Below, piece after piece: positions 39,801-54,800 of a stretch of 64,000 nt of DNA. The stretch is from Dactylonectria macrodidyma (taxonomy: Eukaryota; Ascomycota; Sordariomycetes; Hypocreales; Nectriaceae): contig JAGMUV010000020.1 in the NCBI GenBank assembly GCA_020744425.1, positions 372,001-436,000 on the forward strand, in the 5' to 3' direction. Within the stretch, counting starts at the first letter, position 1. Each line of letters opens with the position of its first letter. Under the pieces are notes generated by a model. It did no database searches. It was given only the letters and a program-made list of their open reading frames with translations, and had not been told where the DNA came from. Made by a program: the position numbers and the translations under genes.

Positions 39801-42800
39801 GATTACCTGGTGAAGTCCTTGTGGAGCATCAACGACAGTCTCTTCAGCATGGCAGCCCTTTCAGGAGTCATGCCTCTTATCGCGATCCTGACGTACACGA
39901 TCGCCCTGAACCTCAACAGCATCTCGTTCGCATTTCGAAGTACTTGTCTATTACTCCGCCAAAAGGTTGCAGGCATCCTGACCCAGAAGACGGAACCTAT
40001 AACACCATTAGGAAGTGGGAGTCCACTGCAAGGGAACAAAACAGAAGGGAGTGCCTTGGTGGAAAATCTTTTCTGCGTCTGGTGGAATTGCTGTCGCCAG
40101 CTATTCCAATATGTATGGCCAAATGCCATGGGGTACCGGGCTCAAGAGAAAAATATCTTGCCGTTACCACACCTTGGGGACGTCCATATTCAGGTTCAGG
40201 TTGATGTGGAGAGTCGCAGCGCGTCGCCAGTGTCAGTGCGACCACAGCAAAGTACCCGGGAGGACATCGAAGTACATGAGAACTAGTGAGGCAAACGAAG
40301 ACATATGTGGTACGCCATCTTTATGTAGGCTGCTGCGACGACCCCATGTCGCACCTCATGTCCGACCGAGCGGTCAGGAGCGGGAGAACAGGAAGTACGG
40401 ACCAATTAAGATCAGATTAGGGACCACGCGCTGGAAATCGTTTGTCGTGGACCGGTCCAGGCGGACGAAGCCTTCTTTAGCTTCGCGGAGCTCTAGAAGG
40501 ATTGCCTCGTCGGGTTCGGGCGATATGCTTAGCTGATTCAATCTCTCCTGGATTTTGACTTCAACTTCCCAGCATGCATAATATCACTTCGATGGCGTTT
40601 GTTTGAGCCTTAGGACAACCTTGTTCCCTGCTTCTCCTGCTTGTGCCGACAGCAGAATTGCCTTGCATTACCTCTATCAAGCCTACCAGTTCCTTCTGGT
40701 CTCATCATATCTTGTATATAGTGCAAACGATGGCAGCCCGAGAGTGGCGGCAAGGAAAATTTTCGTATACTGACTCCTTGATCCTTTGAGAAGTAAAGAA
40801 TTAACCAATGAGCTCGTTCTTTTGCATCCCTCGCAACATATGCCAATGCATCTTTATCTTGATTCAACAAACTATGAAGAACTTCCTTGCGACTTTCCCG
40901 GACTATTCGAATATTTTGCTCTCCCTTCTCTTCCTTAACTGATGTTCGTAGCAAGAACCCAAGATCCCACTTAGTGTCCATATTAGACAGTACAAACTCT
41001 TCCATAGACTCATCATCTCTAGCATGGGCAGTGTAAAAGGCCCGCACACTGTCTAAATAAGGCATTAATAACGATTCTATATCATCATGGCCAGCATTGA
41101 GTGTACGCTCGAGAAGATCATACAAGCCATGCCAAGTATGTTCAGGGGGAAATAGCCGACCAATGCCGTGAACAGTTTGCAGTTTTTGTTCTCCATGGCA
41201 ATCATTACAGCCCGCTCGACAGGATCATATGCCATCCCAAGGTCTCTCGAGCGAAAAGTAGTCAAGTAATTCCGGGAGTACTTCACAGTCTTTGTTCGCT
41301 GTAGCAAACATTGCAGCTGTCTGGAGACTGACTTAGCGGTTTACCGACTGGGCATGAGAGGCAATGATTTTAATTGCTTGCTGGTAGCCGCTTCTCAGAG
41401 CACCGAGAAAAAGCCCGGTAAAGTCAGCTTGTGCCTGTAGAGGCGGTGTTATTGTGTACTGTGCTGGCTGCTCAGTAGCTAGCACCAGGCGGTTTAGGCA
41501 GCTTTTAACGCCATTTTTAACCGCTTACTTAGATAAGTATGCTTTACCATAGTCTCTTATTACTTATTAAGACCCAACGGGTAAGCGCTTCTCACCTGAG
41601 AAATGTACCTAAAAATGCCTTGTAAGACAGTGACCTGGTTCAGGCTTCGTTTGTCAAGGAACTCCCACTGCGCCTCTATGTGGAACAAGACGCTTTGCAT
41701 AATTCATATAAATAATTGCGCGAACCTCCGGGGATCCGACAAGTAAATCTCGAAGAACCGCTGCTGAGGCGATGATTGGAGACTTACAAATTGCTGATCA
41801 ACGCCTGGCGGGACACAAAGGCTAGAAAGTGCGGCTGCAAGGCAACTGCTCGGTTGGAAGACAAGCCGACTGGACGAAGGATCAAAATGTTGCGAACCAA
41901 CCAAAAGTTTTGAAGGTGGAATGAATTGATTGGAGCATGGAGTGAGAAGAGGGTCGGCCGAATATCTCAATATGGTTTTTGATGACGAATGCGATGAGAC
42001 AAGGATGCAGGGAGACGACCTTAGATAATGCAATTTCTTGGTGGATTTTATGGGCCTCCCTTTGAGTACCGTCACACTGAGGCCCTTCTCTGCATCACTG
42101 CTCGCCAGTTGGAAGTTGCTACACAAAGGTTGAAACTGTCACACAATGGGCATCATTGTCGTACTACAACACCAGCAACGGTCGGGTACCTCCTGCTTGG
42201 CAACGGCGCATCGAGGACAATCCGCTCTGTCGCCCGGGCGGTTGTATAACTCTCCTCATCTGCCTCGCCATCGTGGATAGTACGGAAGTGCCACCTGGCA
42301 CCTAAACCAAAGCTAATGCAGTCATATCACGACTCTCCAAGTCAAATTTGAGCTCGAAAATGAGACTGATCAACACTTATTCACTGAAACTCGAGTCCTT
42401 TTTTGGGCACGTTGCACCCCCTTACGCCATTTTGTCCCATACCTGGGGTGAGGATGAGTGCACCTTCGACTACATGCGCCGCGGCTCCGACCCGAACTTG
42501 AAGAATCCTGCAATGGGAGTCCTCAAGATCCTCAACACTTGCCGACAAGCAAGACGAGCTGGTCTCCATTACGCCTGGGTCGACACGTGTTGCATCGACA
42601 AGTCCAACAGCACCGAGCTGTTCGAGGCCATCAATTCCATGTTCAAGTGGTATAACAACTCGGCGGCGTGCTACGTATTTATGGGCGACGTTGTGCTCGA
42701 GGCGGATGGAACCATGGCGGGTTTTCATAACAGTAGATGGTTCACTCGGGGATGGACTCTACAAGAGATGATTGCGCCTCATGAGGTAGAGTTTTTCGAT

Positions 42801-45800
42801 CGTGACTGGCACAGCCTAGGACACAGACATGAACTTGTTGCAATCTTGCATCAACTCACTCATGTGTTTTATCCCATCCTGGCTCGACAGCATTGTCGTT
42901 CTTCTGGTGGATATTATCCCGGCATCCACTGTCGTACTTGTAAGAATGAGGATACTCTGCTACATGCCCTCGATCAAGTATCAATCGCCGGCAAGATGAA
43001 GTGGGCAGCGAACCGATTAACTACTCGCGAGGAGGACATGGCCTATTCACTTATGGGCCTCTTTGGTGTCGCCATGCCCCTATTGTACGGGGAGGGCAAG
43101 ATTGCCTTTCAACGCCTCCAGCAAGAAATCTTGAAGATTGCTCCAGACCAATCCATCCTGACTTGGACGGCACCCCCATGCCAGACGGCGGCTCGTCTGC
43201 TGGCTTCCTATCTCCCAGAAAGACCATCCGCTTTCCAAATCGAGGCACATCATCGGCAGGATTGGAGACTTGGGGCTACTGACATCGCCGCAACCATGCA
43301 GGGCCTAGAGGTAGATGTGCGGATCGGACCATGTGTTGTTAGAGCTCGAGCCTCAGGAGGCGAGACTCTAATGGGATACCACAACCTGTTTCTAGCAGCG
43401 CTTGGTTGCACCATCGAGGCTGACTATCTGGTCCGGGTCGCCATCCTAGTTGAACCGATATGTCCAGACTCGCCAATTAGAGGCTTCAGGCGACGTCATC
43501 AGAACTCAATCGTCATCTTACGCCCAGGTACCAAGCCTGAGTTCCTGGGTAGCCTGTGCACAAACTCTTTCTTCTTGGATTCGCAAGTCGGCTCCGTTTC
43601 TGGTACGTTTGTCATCTAGTCGTCAAATTGCGGCTTAGGTATTCTAGAACTACATTTCAAGGAAGTAGCTAACAATGATGACTATGTCTAGTTGAATGTG
43701 ATGTGATGAAGTTCACGCCTCAGCGAATTCTTCTACCATCCAGGTTGTCTCAACACGACAACTTTGCCGACGCCCCGCAGTTGAAGCTGGCCGTACGAGG
43801 ATGCGACATGTCGTATCTAAGAGCTATCCATCCTCAATTGTTTCGTCACGAGATTCTTGTCCCGGACGAAGAATTTCCTCCTGCGCCAACTATTGGAAAC
43901 AGGGTGATCTATGGGGTGCTTTTCTTCAGCGACGGCAAATCCGGATTCTTCGTGCTCTGGGGAGTGAAGAACCCGGGTGACTGGGAGCCAACAACGACTC
44001 AATGCAAATTTGTGTGTTGGATAGAGAACTGGAACTCATTCATGCTGGGCCAGATGCCTTATACACGAATGAGCGAAATCACACCTGAGGCTCTCAAAAC
44101 GGCACGCTCATATTATGCCCATCACTTTGAGCATAATCCCTTTGCCGATCCTGGAACAGACATTTCAGAACCGGATTTCAGTGTCCGCGCCGCGATCGAA
44201 AGTAATGAGTTCTTGGGGAGGAGGAATTACACCCTCTGTTTAGACGTGTTGAAATTGGGTTCTGCGCCGTGTACAAAAGTCTTTGAGAAGTGACCAGGCG
44301 AGTGGTACTGCTTCATAGATGTTAGAGCTATGCACAGTGGTCTAAGTAGAGTGTTGACATTATTTTCAGTGATCCTAATTGTGCAGAAGTGTTTTAGACT
44401 TGTGGAAGCGCCATGGGATTGGGTCCTTGCGATTATCACGTTTGGAGGAAGCGTTAGCAGAATTTTGTCTCAATATTTGGGCGCTGCACCCTCATCCTGG
44501 TTTAATATGTGCTCGAGGTTTTACCTTTGCCTTCGTAGGATTAGTGACATGACACCCTTGCGTGGCGCCCCAGAGAAGGTGGCATGAGTGTGTGCAGCCA
44601 ACAGTTTGATGTGACAGCAACCAACAGATTCATGACACGACATTCAGCCTAGATTATCAGGCTATAAATTCAATGCACCTTTGATTCTACCCCGCATCTT
44701 AAACCCAAATCCGCCTCTCTTCGTCTTCCATCATCCATCCTTCGGAAACCGTAGGCAAACACAATCGTCTGAATCATTATGGAACCCCAGCCCACGTGGC
44801 CCAACTCTCTCTCCATACCTGTGGACAACCTCTTCACAAAGGAAGAAGTTGAGTCCGTTGCATACTGGCCAGGTCGCTCAAAGCTTGTCACGGTCACAAT
44901 GTTGGGGATATTATCGTCCGAAATGCTACGAATCGCTGAACGTCTCACTGAGCGCGACGAAGGACCATTTCCCTACACCTACGATCCGTCACAGGAGGAA
45001 CGGCCGCCCATAAGAGCGTTCTGCTTCGAACCTGGACCTGCCGTGGTATTTCTGCAGTGTTCGCAAGCCGCACCTCCTTTTGAATATCCCCTCTTGACAC
45101 GACAACACGTGGAGGATGCCGACGTCTCCATGTACGTCTTCAGCGTCACCGATCGAGAAAGCTTCTTATCACTCTGCAATTCATTTACCAAGTTCGCTGT
45201 TCCTCTCGAAGGACAAAAGCAGAAGATCAAGTTTGTGATCGCAGCTCAAACTGACGCTCCAAGGGAGAAATGGGCAGTTTCACTGTGGGAGGCTGAACAG
45301 TTCAGTCAGCGCATTGGTGCGGACCTTCTAGCAGTGTCATCCAAGACGGCTGCCGGTTGCGGGATCAAGGAAGGTAGAAATTTGGCCATCCGGGTTCGTC
45401 TAAGACAGATTGAAGCCGCTGAGGAAAAGATGAGGGATGAAAAGCTCGCTGCAGAAAGTCCATCCGTCGCCAACAGAACGGCCAATGTGGGCACAGTCAC
45501 AAGGGTTGTGGACCGTTGGAGGAGAGTCATACACTACAATTGCTAGTTAACACGTTATTTAGGAGTTAGTAGCGAAAGGAGTGAATGAAGTACGTGAGTT
45601 AGAGTGTACGTAGAAACCAGTTATTGTACATCAATGCATTCCCAACTGGAAGCATCATTCACAGCCAGCCTTCAGACGGCCCCTTTAAACAGATATCTTA
45701 AACAACCGGCATCGATGTAACCACCAACGCCGCCATTGTTACCTAAGACAATAAAAGTTAGCGTCCGAGCCTGCATCAACTAGTAGGGTATACTCGCATT

Positions 45801-48800
45801 GTTCCCAAGCAGCATGAAAGATATCGAATGAGAATGTCGTTTCATCATCTAGCGGTTCTCCGATCCGTTGCTTATCCACCGTAGTGACGCATCCCTCAAT
45901 CCACGACACAGTGTACGACATGTTGATGCCATACTTATCGGCGATGGTATCGCTTACCTCGTCGTGGCCGTCGTACATTTCGACATCACCATACTCTTCC
46001 GCAAAATCAATAGCCTTCTCCATGACACTCCGACTGCGGACGTCAGCGTGGCCTTGAAAATCATCCTCATTGTTGCAGACGGAACTTGTGAGCTTGAGAG
46101 GAGTCATTGAAACGCTCGGTTCTGCTGATTTTGTCGTAGTGGATGTTGTCGTCTTTTTCTTGGAAGTCGTCCGGGTCGAGGTCACATCTGTCGTCGTCGT
46201 GCCGGAGCAAAGACAGAAACCTTTTCCGGGAAGAATTCCTACCTTGACGCAAGTTGAAGTTTTGTTTTCTGAACATTCAAAACCGCTACAATCGCTGTTA
46301 TTTGCACATGCGAGGCTGGTAGTAGTTGGCTCTGCGGTGGAGGATGTCGCAATAGATGAGGCCTCTGACGTTGTTGAATGTATCGAAGTAGAGAACGTGG
46401 TCGGCTTCACCGTCGTGGTCGCTTCGGCCGTTTCCCACGGAATTCTGCAAGCACTGCTGACAGTCGAGGATGATTCCTGCGCACGTTCGTAGATCTCTTG
46501 GTCTGTCAAAGCAAGCATATCCCCTGAGCGCTTGGAAAGCGGACGATAGATAAATTTGCAGTATGAGTGTCTCGCCACAAGTTCAGCGCCGTTCCAAATC
46601 GCCGGCATCGCTACGTGACCCTCGAGACGGCCTGGCCGTTCCCAAGCTAGACTTAGCATGTGGTTCTTTATGCCCATTGGGCTCTTGTCGGTGAGTTTGA
46701 TCTTGTGCGCCCACCGGAGCTTGATGAAGTAGGCGGCAAGACCAGCGGTGATGGCTGAGGCTGCATGGACGTCAGTCAAAAGGAAAAGAAGGCGGATCAA
46801 TATTATGAAGCCACATACCGTCTGATGTTCCTAGAGATCTCCTATAAATCGGCTCGTCGTATGTATCCATGCCATCGGCAAACATCAAGGAAAAATCGGG
46901 TACCGAAACACGGCTGCCTGGTGCCCAGATATTTGGAATTCCACCCGCCTCATTAATGTTAGTTCCCTGAAATTGTTCAACATTGAACTTTTTATCATCG
47001 TATCCAACTGCGCCTGCGACAATGAGTTCAGGCAAGTCCATATTTCCCGAGTCATCCCGCGCTCCGAGCGAAGCAGGGACACCAACCCAGTTTCCCTACT
47101 ACATATCAGCACATTGATATTTGCTTGAGAGATCCATCGAAAAATAAGTGTACTCACTCTGTTTCCGCCGTTCCCAGAACCAGTGACAGGTACAACTCCT
47201 TTTCTAATAGCGTCAGCTATCAGTGCTTTCAACCTGAGATTGAAGCCTCTTTCGTATTTGGCATCTTTCTCGCCAGGCTGCAGATCTGCATCATCAGTCG
47301 GGGGCCGCGAGAAATGTGCAGGCTCGAAGAAAAATGCAAGCTGAAGAACTGCCCGTGCCTTCGGACTGGCGTCCCTGAGATCATCACAGACTTTTGCCAC
47401 TGCTTCGATATGATCTTCGGGCGTTGCACCAACGCCTTGCTCTAGTCGCCGTGGCAAGCGGACCAGAATTGGTTGCACTCCCTGCGGCATCACACCCACT
47501 GTCTGTCCGACAACGAGTGAGAGCATGATACTTCCATGCGGCTTGAGCGCAGCAGTTTTTTGCACATTCACCGCGGCGTCGTCCTCGGCATTTTCGCCGT
47601 CCACTTGGTCTATGTCTTTGCCGACGTGAATGAAACGAATCGTAGATTTTCCGTTTTCGACGTATTGGTCGAATTCATACTGGTCAAGTTAGATCCTTCA
47701 GTTCAGCAACACGCTCCTGCGTCTCAAATGCAACTCACTGGGATGTTGAGCTGGGCCCCAGTGTCCACGATGTAAACTGGAACCTTGGCTCCCTGTTTAA
47801 TCACATCATGGACATAGTATCTCCCCTCGTAGTCCTCAACCGCTCTCCCTGGCATCTGGCTGATGAAAGGAAGATGCCATGGTTCAATAGATAGGCTGGC
47901 ATCTGTATATGCCGATGTGTCCAGATAAGCGAGCCCAGTGGTATAATCCATGGCCTTATCAGGCTGTTGTAAATACACCGAGGCTACCTGTGGTGTTTCC
48001 GTTGTCAGCATCAAGGACTCCAAGTCTCTGGTAAACATGCGACATAATCACTCACCCTTTCTGAATTCTTTGATCTGAACTCGGCCGCGACTGCACGTGT
48101 ACACAAGACTAGCCAGAAATTTATGCCCACAGTCTCGGTATTGGAAGTGTACTGGACTTCCAGTAGGGCGTTGGCCTGGTATTCTTCCAGTGAAACTATA
48201 ATTGCACTCGTCATATCTGTGTTCATTCCATCCTCGGGGTAGATGACGTAGAGACCCCGTGTTTCGACCTCGCACTCCTCAGTATCATCACCGTCCGCAC
48301 GTCGTTGGACACCAGCCGCTGTCGCACTCGGGTTTATGCACTTTCTTGTCGTGGCTGTGACATCGCAACCTGTTACGATTGAGGTGCTGGTAGTCTTGCA
48401 TGCAGAAGAGGCTGTACACGATACCCAAGCATCAGTCACTGTGATAACTGAGCAACTAGCTGTTGTCGTTGCAGTTGCTTCATCATCCTCCACATCGCAA
48501 CCTAGTATGCCTTGACATGTTGAGTGAACATGAGAAGCTGTGGTGATGGTGGAAGTCAGTGAGACGGAGACATCGTATGATGTAACAGTCGCGCAGAAGG
48601 ACGCCGTCTGGGTCTCACATGAGGTTGGCTCATCTGAGTACGTTGCCTTGCCGTCGTTTCCAATGCTATAACGGACGTCAGCTATCGTTTGGGCATGAAA
48701 TATGTGTTCCATTATACTCACGTGATTGGAGGCCATGGTGGGAGTGTCCCATCAATATTAATTCCAGGTGGGAAAATCTGCGCTGGAGGAGGTGGTGGTC

Positions 48801-51800
48801 CGCTAAAAAAAAAGTGCCATCATTAATTGGAGTTTAAGCGACAATTAGAATTCTCCACTCACATGTAGATGCCAGGCGGGAGGCCAAAGACCCAGCCAAA
48901 GATATTGATATCATCTCCTGAGGCACAACTCTGTTTACGCTCGTTAGAATATATTCATTTAAATAATCCGAAGCTCACTTGCCTGGAAAAACCACGCATT
49001 GCAATCGACGTAGCCAGATTCCGTGGGCTCCGGTCCGTCTAACTTGGTCGTCACAGGAACGACAGTCAAACTTGGCCAGGTGGTATATGTTGCCAAGTCT
49101 TCAGTCGTGGTGTCAAGAAGAGAGGAAGTGGCTGGTGCGTCAGTTGGCGGCGACTCTGTATTGAGAGGATTTGAGGTTGAAGTTGTGACATCGGATACAT
49201 GATCCAGTGAAGATGACGACGCCGCAGAGGCAATATTTGATGTGACCAGTGTTGTTAGAGTGTCAGTTGCACCTGGTGTCAGGGCATTGCCGGAAGTAGT
49301 AGAGTCGCCTTGTCTGGAAGTGGTGAAAGTTCCTAGGCCTGTTGTTGCTGCAGGAGTGTTTGACTTAGTTCCAGATGGAAAGCCGGATCCTTGGTCAATG
49401 CTGGTGCTCCCGGGATCGTTAAGTCTCTTAGAAGTGCCATCTGCTGGTATATGTGAGGACGAGGAACCAATTGGGTTCTTCGTTGTAGAACCTACGTCCC
49501 CTGAAAGAGTTGATCCGTTACGGGTGGACTCCGTTTGAGCCGTACTACTGCCTGGTGGTATGTTCGTCCTGACTCTTGTCGTTGTCTGGCCGAGCGTACG
49601 TCCAGAAGTGGAAACCGCAGAGTTGGAGGCACTTCTAGTTCCTGATCCTTGGTGGAGGCTGTTGGTGGTCTCGGTAGCAGAGGTTCGACTTTCACCATTA
49701 GACATTCCTGGTACAGAGGCAGTCGTTGGTATCGCATTCGTCAAGCTAGTATCAGTCCCACTGAGGGTGCCGATTCTGGATATCTCGCCGTCCGAGATAA
49801 TCATTGTGGAGCTGAGGGTTCCAGGACCGCCGTTTGAGAAGGTACTTGTATCACCGCCTTGAGAACCCGTAGATTCTGGAACCTCAGTCATGGAACCAGA
49901 GGTTGAGTTTTCAGTAGTAGTGGCATCAGGCAGATCTGTCACGTCGACATCAGTACCGGCAGAATCACTGGCCGTAGACAACGCGTCCCCTGGTAATTGC
50001 GTCCCCGTGTCACTCGCCCAAACATGGGAAGTAGAACTCCAATCAGATGTTGCTGCTGGCATGTCCGTAGAGGCTCCAGTCTCTGAGGCTTGAACACCGG
50101 TACCGATAGCCGGCGCTGAGCGAGTGCTATCGGACGGCGTTGCTTCAGATTCACTTGTGCCTTGAGCAGCGGTCTCTGGTCTGGAAATAGTGGTGAAGTC
50201 CTGTTCACCACTTGGGCTAGGAACTTCTGTATCGCTTGAAGTTGGTGCAACCGGGGGGTTGTAAGTCGGCTCAACGATAGCGGTAGACGTAATTAGATTA
50301 CCGTCTGAGTTGATTGAGGTTACTACTTTGTCACATCCTCCGTAGAGGTTGCAAGTGGTGCCTTCTGGACAGCATCCATACAAGCAACAGGTCGTGCCTA
50401 TTGGTAGGTAAGTAAGGGTCCATCAATTTGTTAAGATTCGCAAACATACCAGATCCGCAGAGATTGCGTCCTCCGTCAGGAGTTTCACAACACGTCTGGC
50501 CGTATGCATCTGTGGAAGTAGCTCCATCAGCAAAGGAAAAGCCAAGTATAAGAAACCATGCCAGTGTCATTGTTACCTGATCCACATCGATCATGGCACC
50601 AGTATTCACCACGGGCGCATTCATGTGATTCCCTTCCTAGCAGGGCATTTACCGAAGAAGAACCAATAACAACTCCCAATAGAAGGAGCCCGCGACGCGA
50701 AAACCGCATGCTTGTGGGTGTAACTGAATATTGAAGAGAGTAAGAAAAGACACTCTGTGCCTATGTGTACGGAAGCCACTGCATCTTGATAGCGAAAGGG
50801 CGAATAAGATACTTATAACAGGAGAAAGCGTGAAAGAATGTCTACCGAGAAACATCCTGGCCGTACCTAAAGTCAAGCTTGGCACGATGGATGTGTTGGT
50901 AGTTCGAAAGGTATGGCTTGTCCAAGTGCGTGAGGATGAAACACTTGCAAATGATACCAGGATCTTTGAATCAACCAACACTTCAACACAGAGTTCACTT
51001 GAAATGAGGCATGCAGCTGAAAAGCATCTCTAAAGTGGCTTCCTCCAACACCTTCAACATCCATGTCAATTGCTACAGCCACACTGTTGGTGCAAGCTCC
51101 CGCAGGATCAGGGCGCTTAAGTCGGGCGTTGCACTGGCCATGACCCATAAGAACGAGGGTTGAGCCAACACTTATTGGCAAAGGATGATAAAAGTCATTT
51201 TGGTACTATTTTAGTGGATACATGAGGCGAGGAGTCGGGTGAGCCAATTTAGATATCAGAATCTGCCTTGGCCTTTTGAGTTCCCTGGTGATGCTTTAAT
51301 GATTCGGGGACCAACAAAGCTGGAGAGAATAGCCACACTGTCTTTCGCCTCACTTGATTCATTCCAGCCAGCTACATCATGACGCTCCTATATTGACCTA
51401 GGGAAAATCTGTTGAAAAGGACGCCTTACAGAACCAAATGCATTTTCACGTCATTCAAGACGGTGTTGCGATGCCTGCGTCTCTCGGAAATTAAACCCCG
51501 TGCTACGAGTCTCAGTCAACATCAAGTTATGGCTAACTTTCCTAAAGTAGCTCTTAGTTACACAATGCCAAATGATCCTTTGAACGCATATCGCAGCGGC
51601 TGGTTACCTCCTGTGAAGCGTCCCATCTCCTTGCCACAGGCCCGCTGCAATACCAGCCGCGGAGCCAGTCGCTCCAGTATATCACGATCACCCCAATTCA
51701 GTATCATGGTGGAAAACATAAAGAACCCTACTCCAATTTTCCTTGCAAACTCTTCTCCCTCCTCGCGCGCAACAACGGCTGGGCGATCGGTGCGATGGTT

Positions 51801-54800
51801 GCCAATTACAACGAGGGGAATCGGGCCAGGCTCCATTTTTGGAATGGGGGCCTCGTCCAGTTCACTGGCTATGCTAGCCACCAGTTTCTGAGGCTCGGTG
51901 GCCTCCTGTTTCTTCGGCTTCCACGCCGTCTTCATATACGACTTGAGCCGGCTCCATGGACATGTTGTGTCCGATTTTGCCCCTACGCGGGACCTGCGGA
52001 AACCGGATAATTCACGATATGGTTCCGACTCAGTGGGGAGAGTTTCAAGCATGTCATAGAATTCGACCATTACGTCGAAACTTTTTCGGCTTGTGTCGTC
52101 GTAGGTAAGGACAATGGCGTCAGCTCCATTGAGTGGCTGAATTACACCAAGATCCTCTCCCAAAGGAAAGCTTGACAGGCCGAGACCCAGGCTCCACTTT
52201 CCCACCGTGATGATTTTGTAGTCCGGGTCCCTTGGATACATGAGCTCACGAACATAAAAACGCGACGGGGGGTTTTACTAACCCAAGGGGATCAAGCCCC
52301 CAATCAAACTCCGCCGAATATAGCTGGATATCATGCATCAGAAAATCAAGGCATAGATTTGAAGGTGGTGTGTGAACTGCTCTGTGACATACCCTCTTGA
52401 GAACCTCGCCTGGCCCTTGACGATGATACATGCCGCCTAGGCCCTTCCCTCCTCTGTAACCACAGACCAGTACGTAGGCGAAAGGGCTCGGCCATGGCAG
52501 GTGCCGGAGTTCCTTGAATTGGTCAAGGTGCTGATCAAGGAACTCTGACTCCTCTAGTGTGAGATCCATTCCTTGCGGAGAAAGCATATGAATTGAAAGA
52601 CGTAGCGAGAATGTCTTGGTGATGATGCCGATGGCATGCGGATGGACGGAGTCGCTGGTTTTGCTCTCGAATAGTTTCTAGTCGTTACGGTGAAAAGAAA
52701 CTCTCCCCTCGACTGTATTGACTTTTGAAGGATCAGAATGCCTGATGATGCGGGGCTTTGCGGATGAGAAGTTGGGGCCAACCAACACAGAAAGATGATG
52801 CGGCGGCTGCTATTTTAGTGGATGCAGCCTGCCGGAGAGTCTCCGCGAAATCGCAAGTAGCTCACATGCTGGGAGAAACCCGGTCCGGCTGTTGGTGGGC
52901 TCTCCCCCCACCGCCATGGATTGGAAGAGGCGAGCCACTAAGACTGATGAGTAGGGACGTTGGTGATGACATGCAGGTATATAACTCGAAGCAATCTACC
53001 TGCATCGGTACCTAGTGATTGACTCGATGGATGATACGATGGGGATACCCTGCGAGTCACATGGTCCTTGGCAGATAAGGATAGAAGGCCATGTCGGTTG
53101 GTCCAGATGCGCAGCTGAAAGACCTGAAACATTACAGCGAAGGATTTACCGCCCCCGAGCCGATTTATAGCGGGGTGATTCTTTGTTGGTGATGTCAATA
53201 CAGGGTAGAACTACAAGACATGGCCTCCCACCCTCAAACTGATGCAAAAAGCGCTTAATTTAGCAGTCAACCAACATTTCGACTCGCCCACCCACAAGAC
53301 TCGTACTGAGAAACGTTACGTAGGGCCGGGCCAACAGTGAGCTGTACTGAACCAACTTTAGTGGAATACCGCCGCCCGCTGCAGGTACAGCCTATCCTCA
53401 GCTACAAATGGCCCGCCTAACGGCCAAGGCATATTGCAGGATCTGTCCATCCTCACCTTTGAAGAGACTTTCAATCTGGTCTTCAGCCGAGATCTCTTGA
53501 AGAATTTTATCTGCGACTCGATATGCACAGGTAATGCGCAGTCTCGGCCGGTGCTTCCAGCACAAGGTTGCACACATGTCGGTGAAGCTGACTGAATCCG
53601 TGTTGTATCATGTAGATGCAGCTGAGTTGAGTCGGCCCGTATTCATCACTCACGGCCAACACCAGCAGCATAATAGTAACAAGTTGTTGCAGACACAGGG
53701 ATAAAGTAGAAAAAATACTCTGCTATTTCTGTCATCAGGAGGATGCACGTTACATTGCCAATTTAGTCTTACACTCGCGCCACGGTACACGCGCCACCAA
53801 CTCCTATTCCCAACCAGGATGAAGCGGGAGATGCAAGAGCATATCACCCGACGTGCTCTTGGCAGGCAACTTCCCGGCTCTGATGTTCATCTGGAGCGAT
53901 TGGTGGAGCAGCCGAGGAGTGGCAAGGCCAGCGTCACGCTGCGTCCGCCACTGGACAAATTCTTTCTCCAGAACCTCATTCTTCAAATGCTTGTTAGTCT
54001 TGTTCTGTTCCGAGACGGTAGTAGCCGCTAGGGGCTCAGCTCTGCCATCAGCGCCGCCTGGTGGGTAATCGTGGCCTGTCCAGATTTTGAAGTCGTCTGG
54101 CAAGCTGAGCATTTTCCTCACCGAGGCGTACAGGGTAGATGCATCGCCACCGGGAAAGTCGCATCGAGCTGAGCCGACATCGGGGTTGAAGAGAGAGTCG
54201 CCGCAAAAGACATTCTCTGTTTAAATACAGGCGGTCAGATTGCGCGTGATACTTGGGGTTTCCTCAACATACCTCCGATGATGTAACCTAGATGGTCGGG
54301 AGTATGCCCCGGCAAATGAATCGCCTTGGCCTGCAAGTCCCCAATGGAGAACGTCTCATCGTCGTCAAAAAGCTTATCGAATGCGCCTTTGTATTCGCTC
54401 TCTGGGATCCCATATCGCTGACCAAAGTGGTCTTGTGTCTGCCCGACGCGCTTGCCGATGCAAATGTCAGGCCGGAAATCCTGAGAAACAGACAGCTTCA
54501 GCTGCAGGTAGTTTGACGCGGTGATGTGGTCTGCATGAACATGGGTTTCAAGGATTTTGACGACGACAAAGTTGTGTTCCTTTGCTACTGAGAGCAGGTG
54601 GTCGGCGCTCTCGGTTGTCAAGGTGTTTTTCACGGGATCGAAGTCGAGGACTGGGTCGATGATGACGGCGTATTTTGTCTTGGGGTCGGCCACGATGTAC
54701 TGCCAAGTGGCAGTCTTGGGCTCAAAGATGTTATGGATGATGATGGCTTCAGCAGGCATGTTTTCGTTGTACTGTTCCAGGTTTTGGAGGATACTTGCGT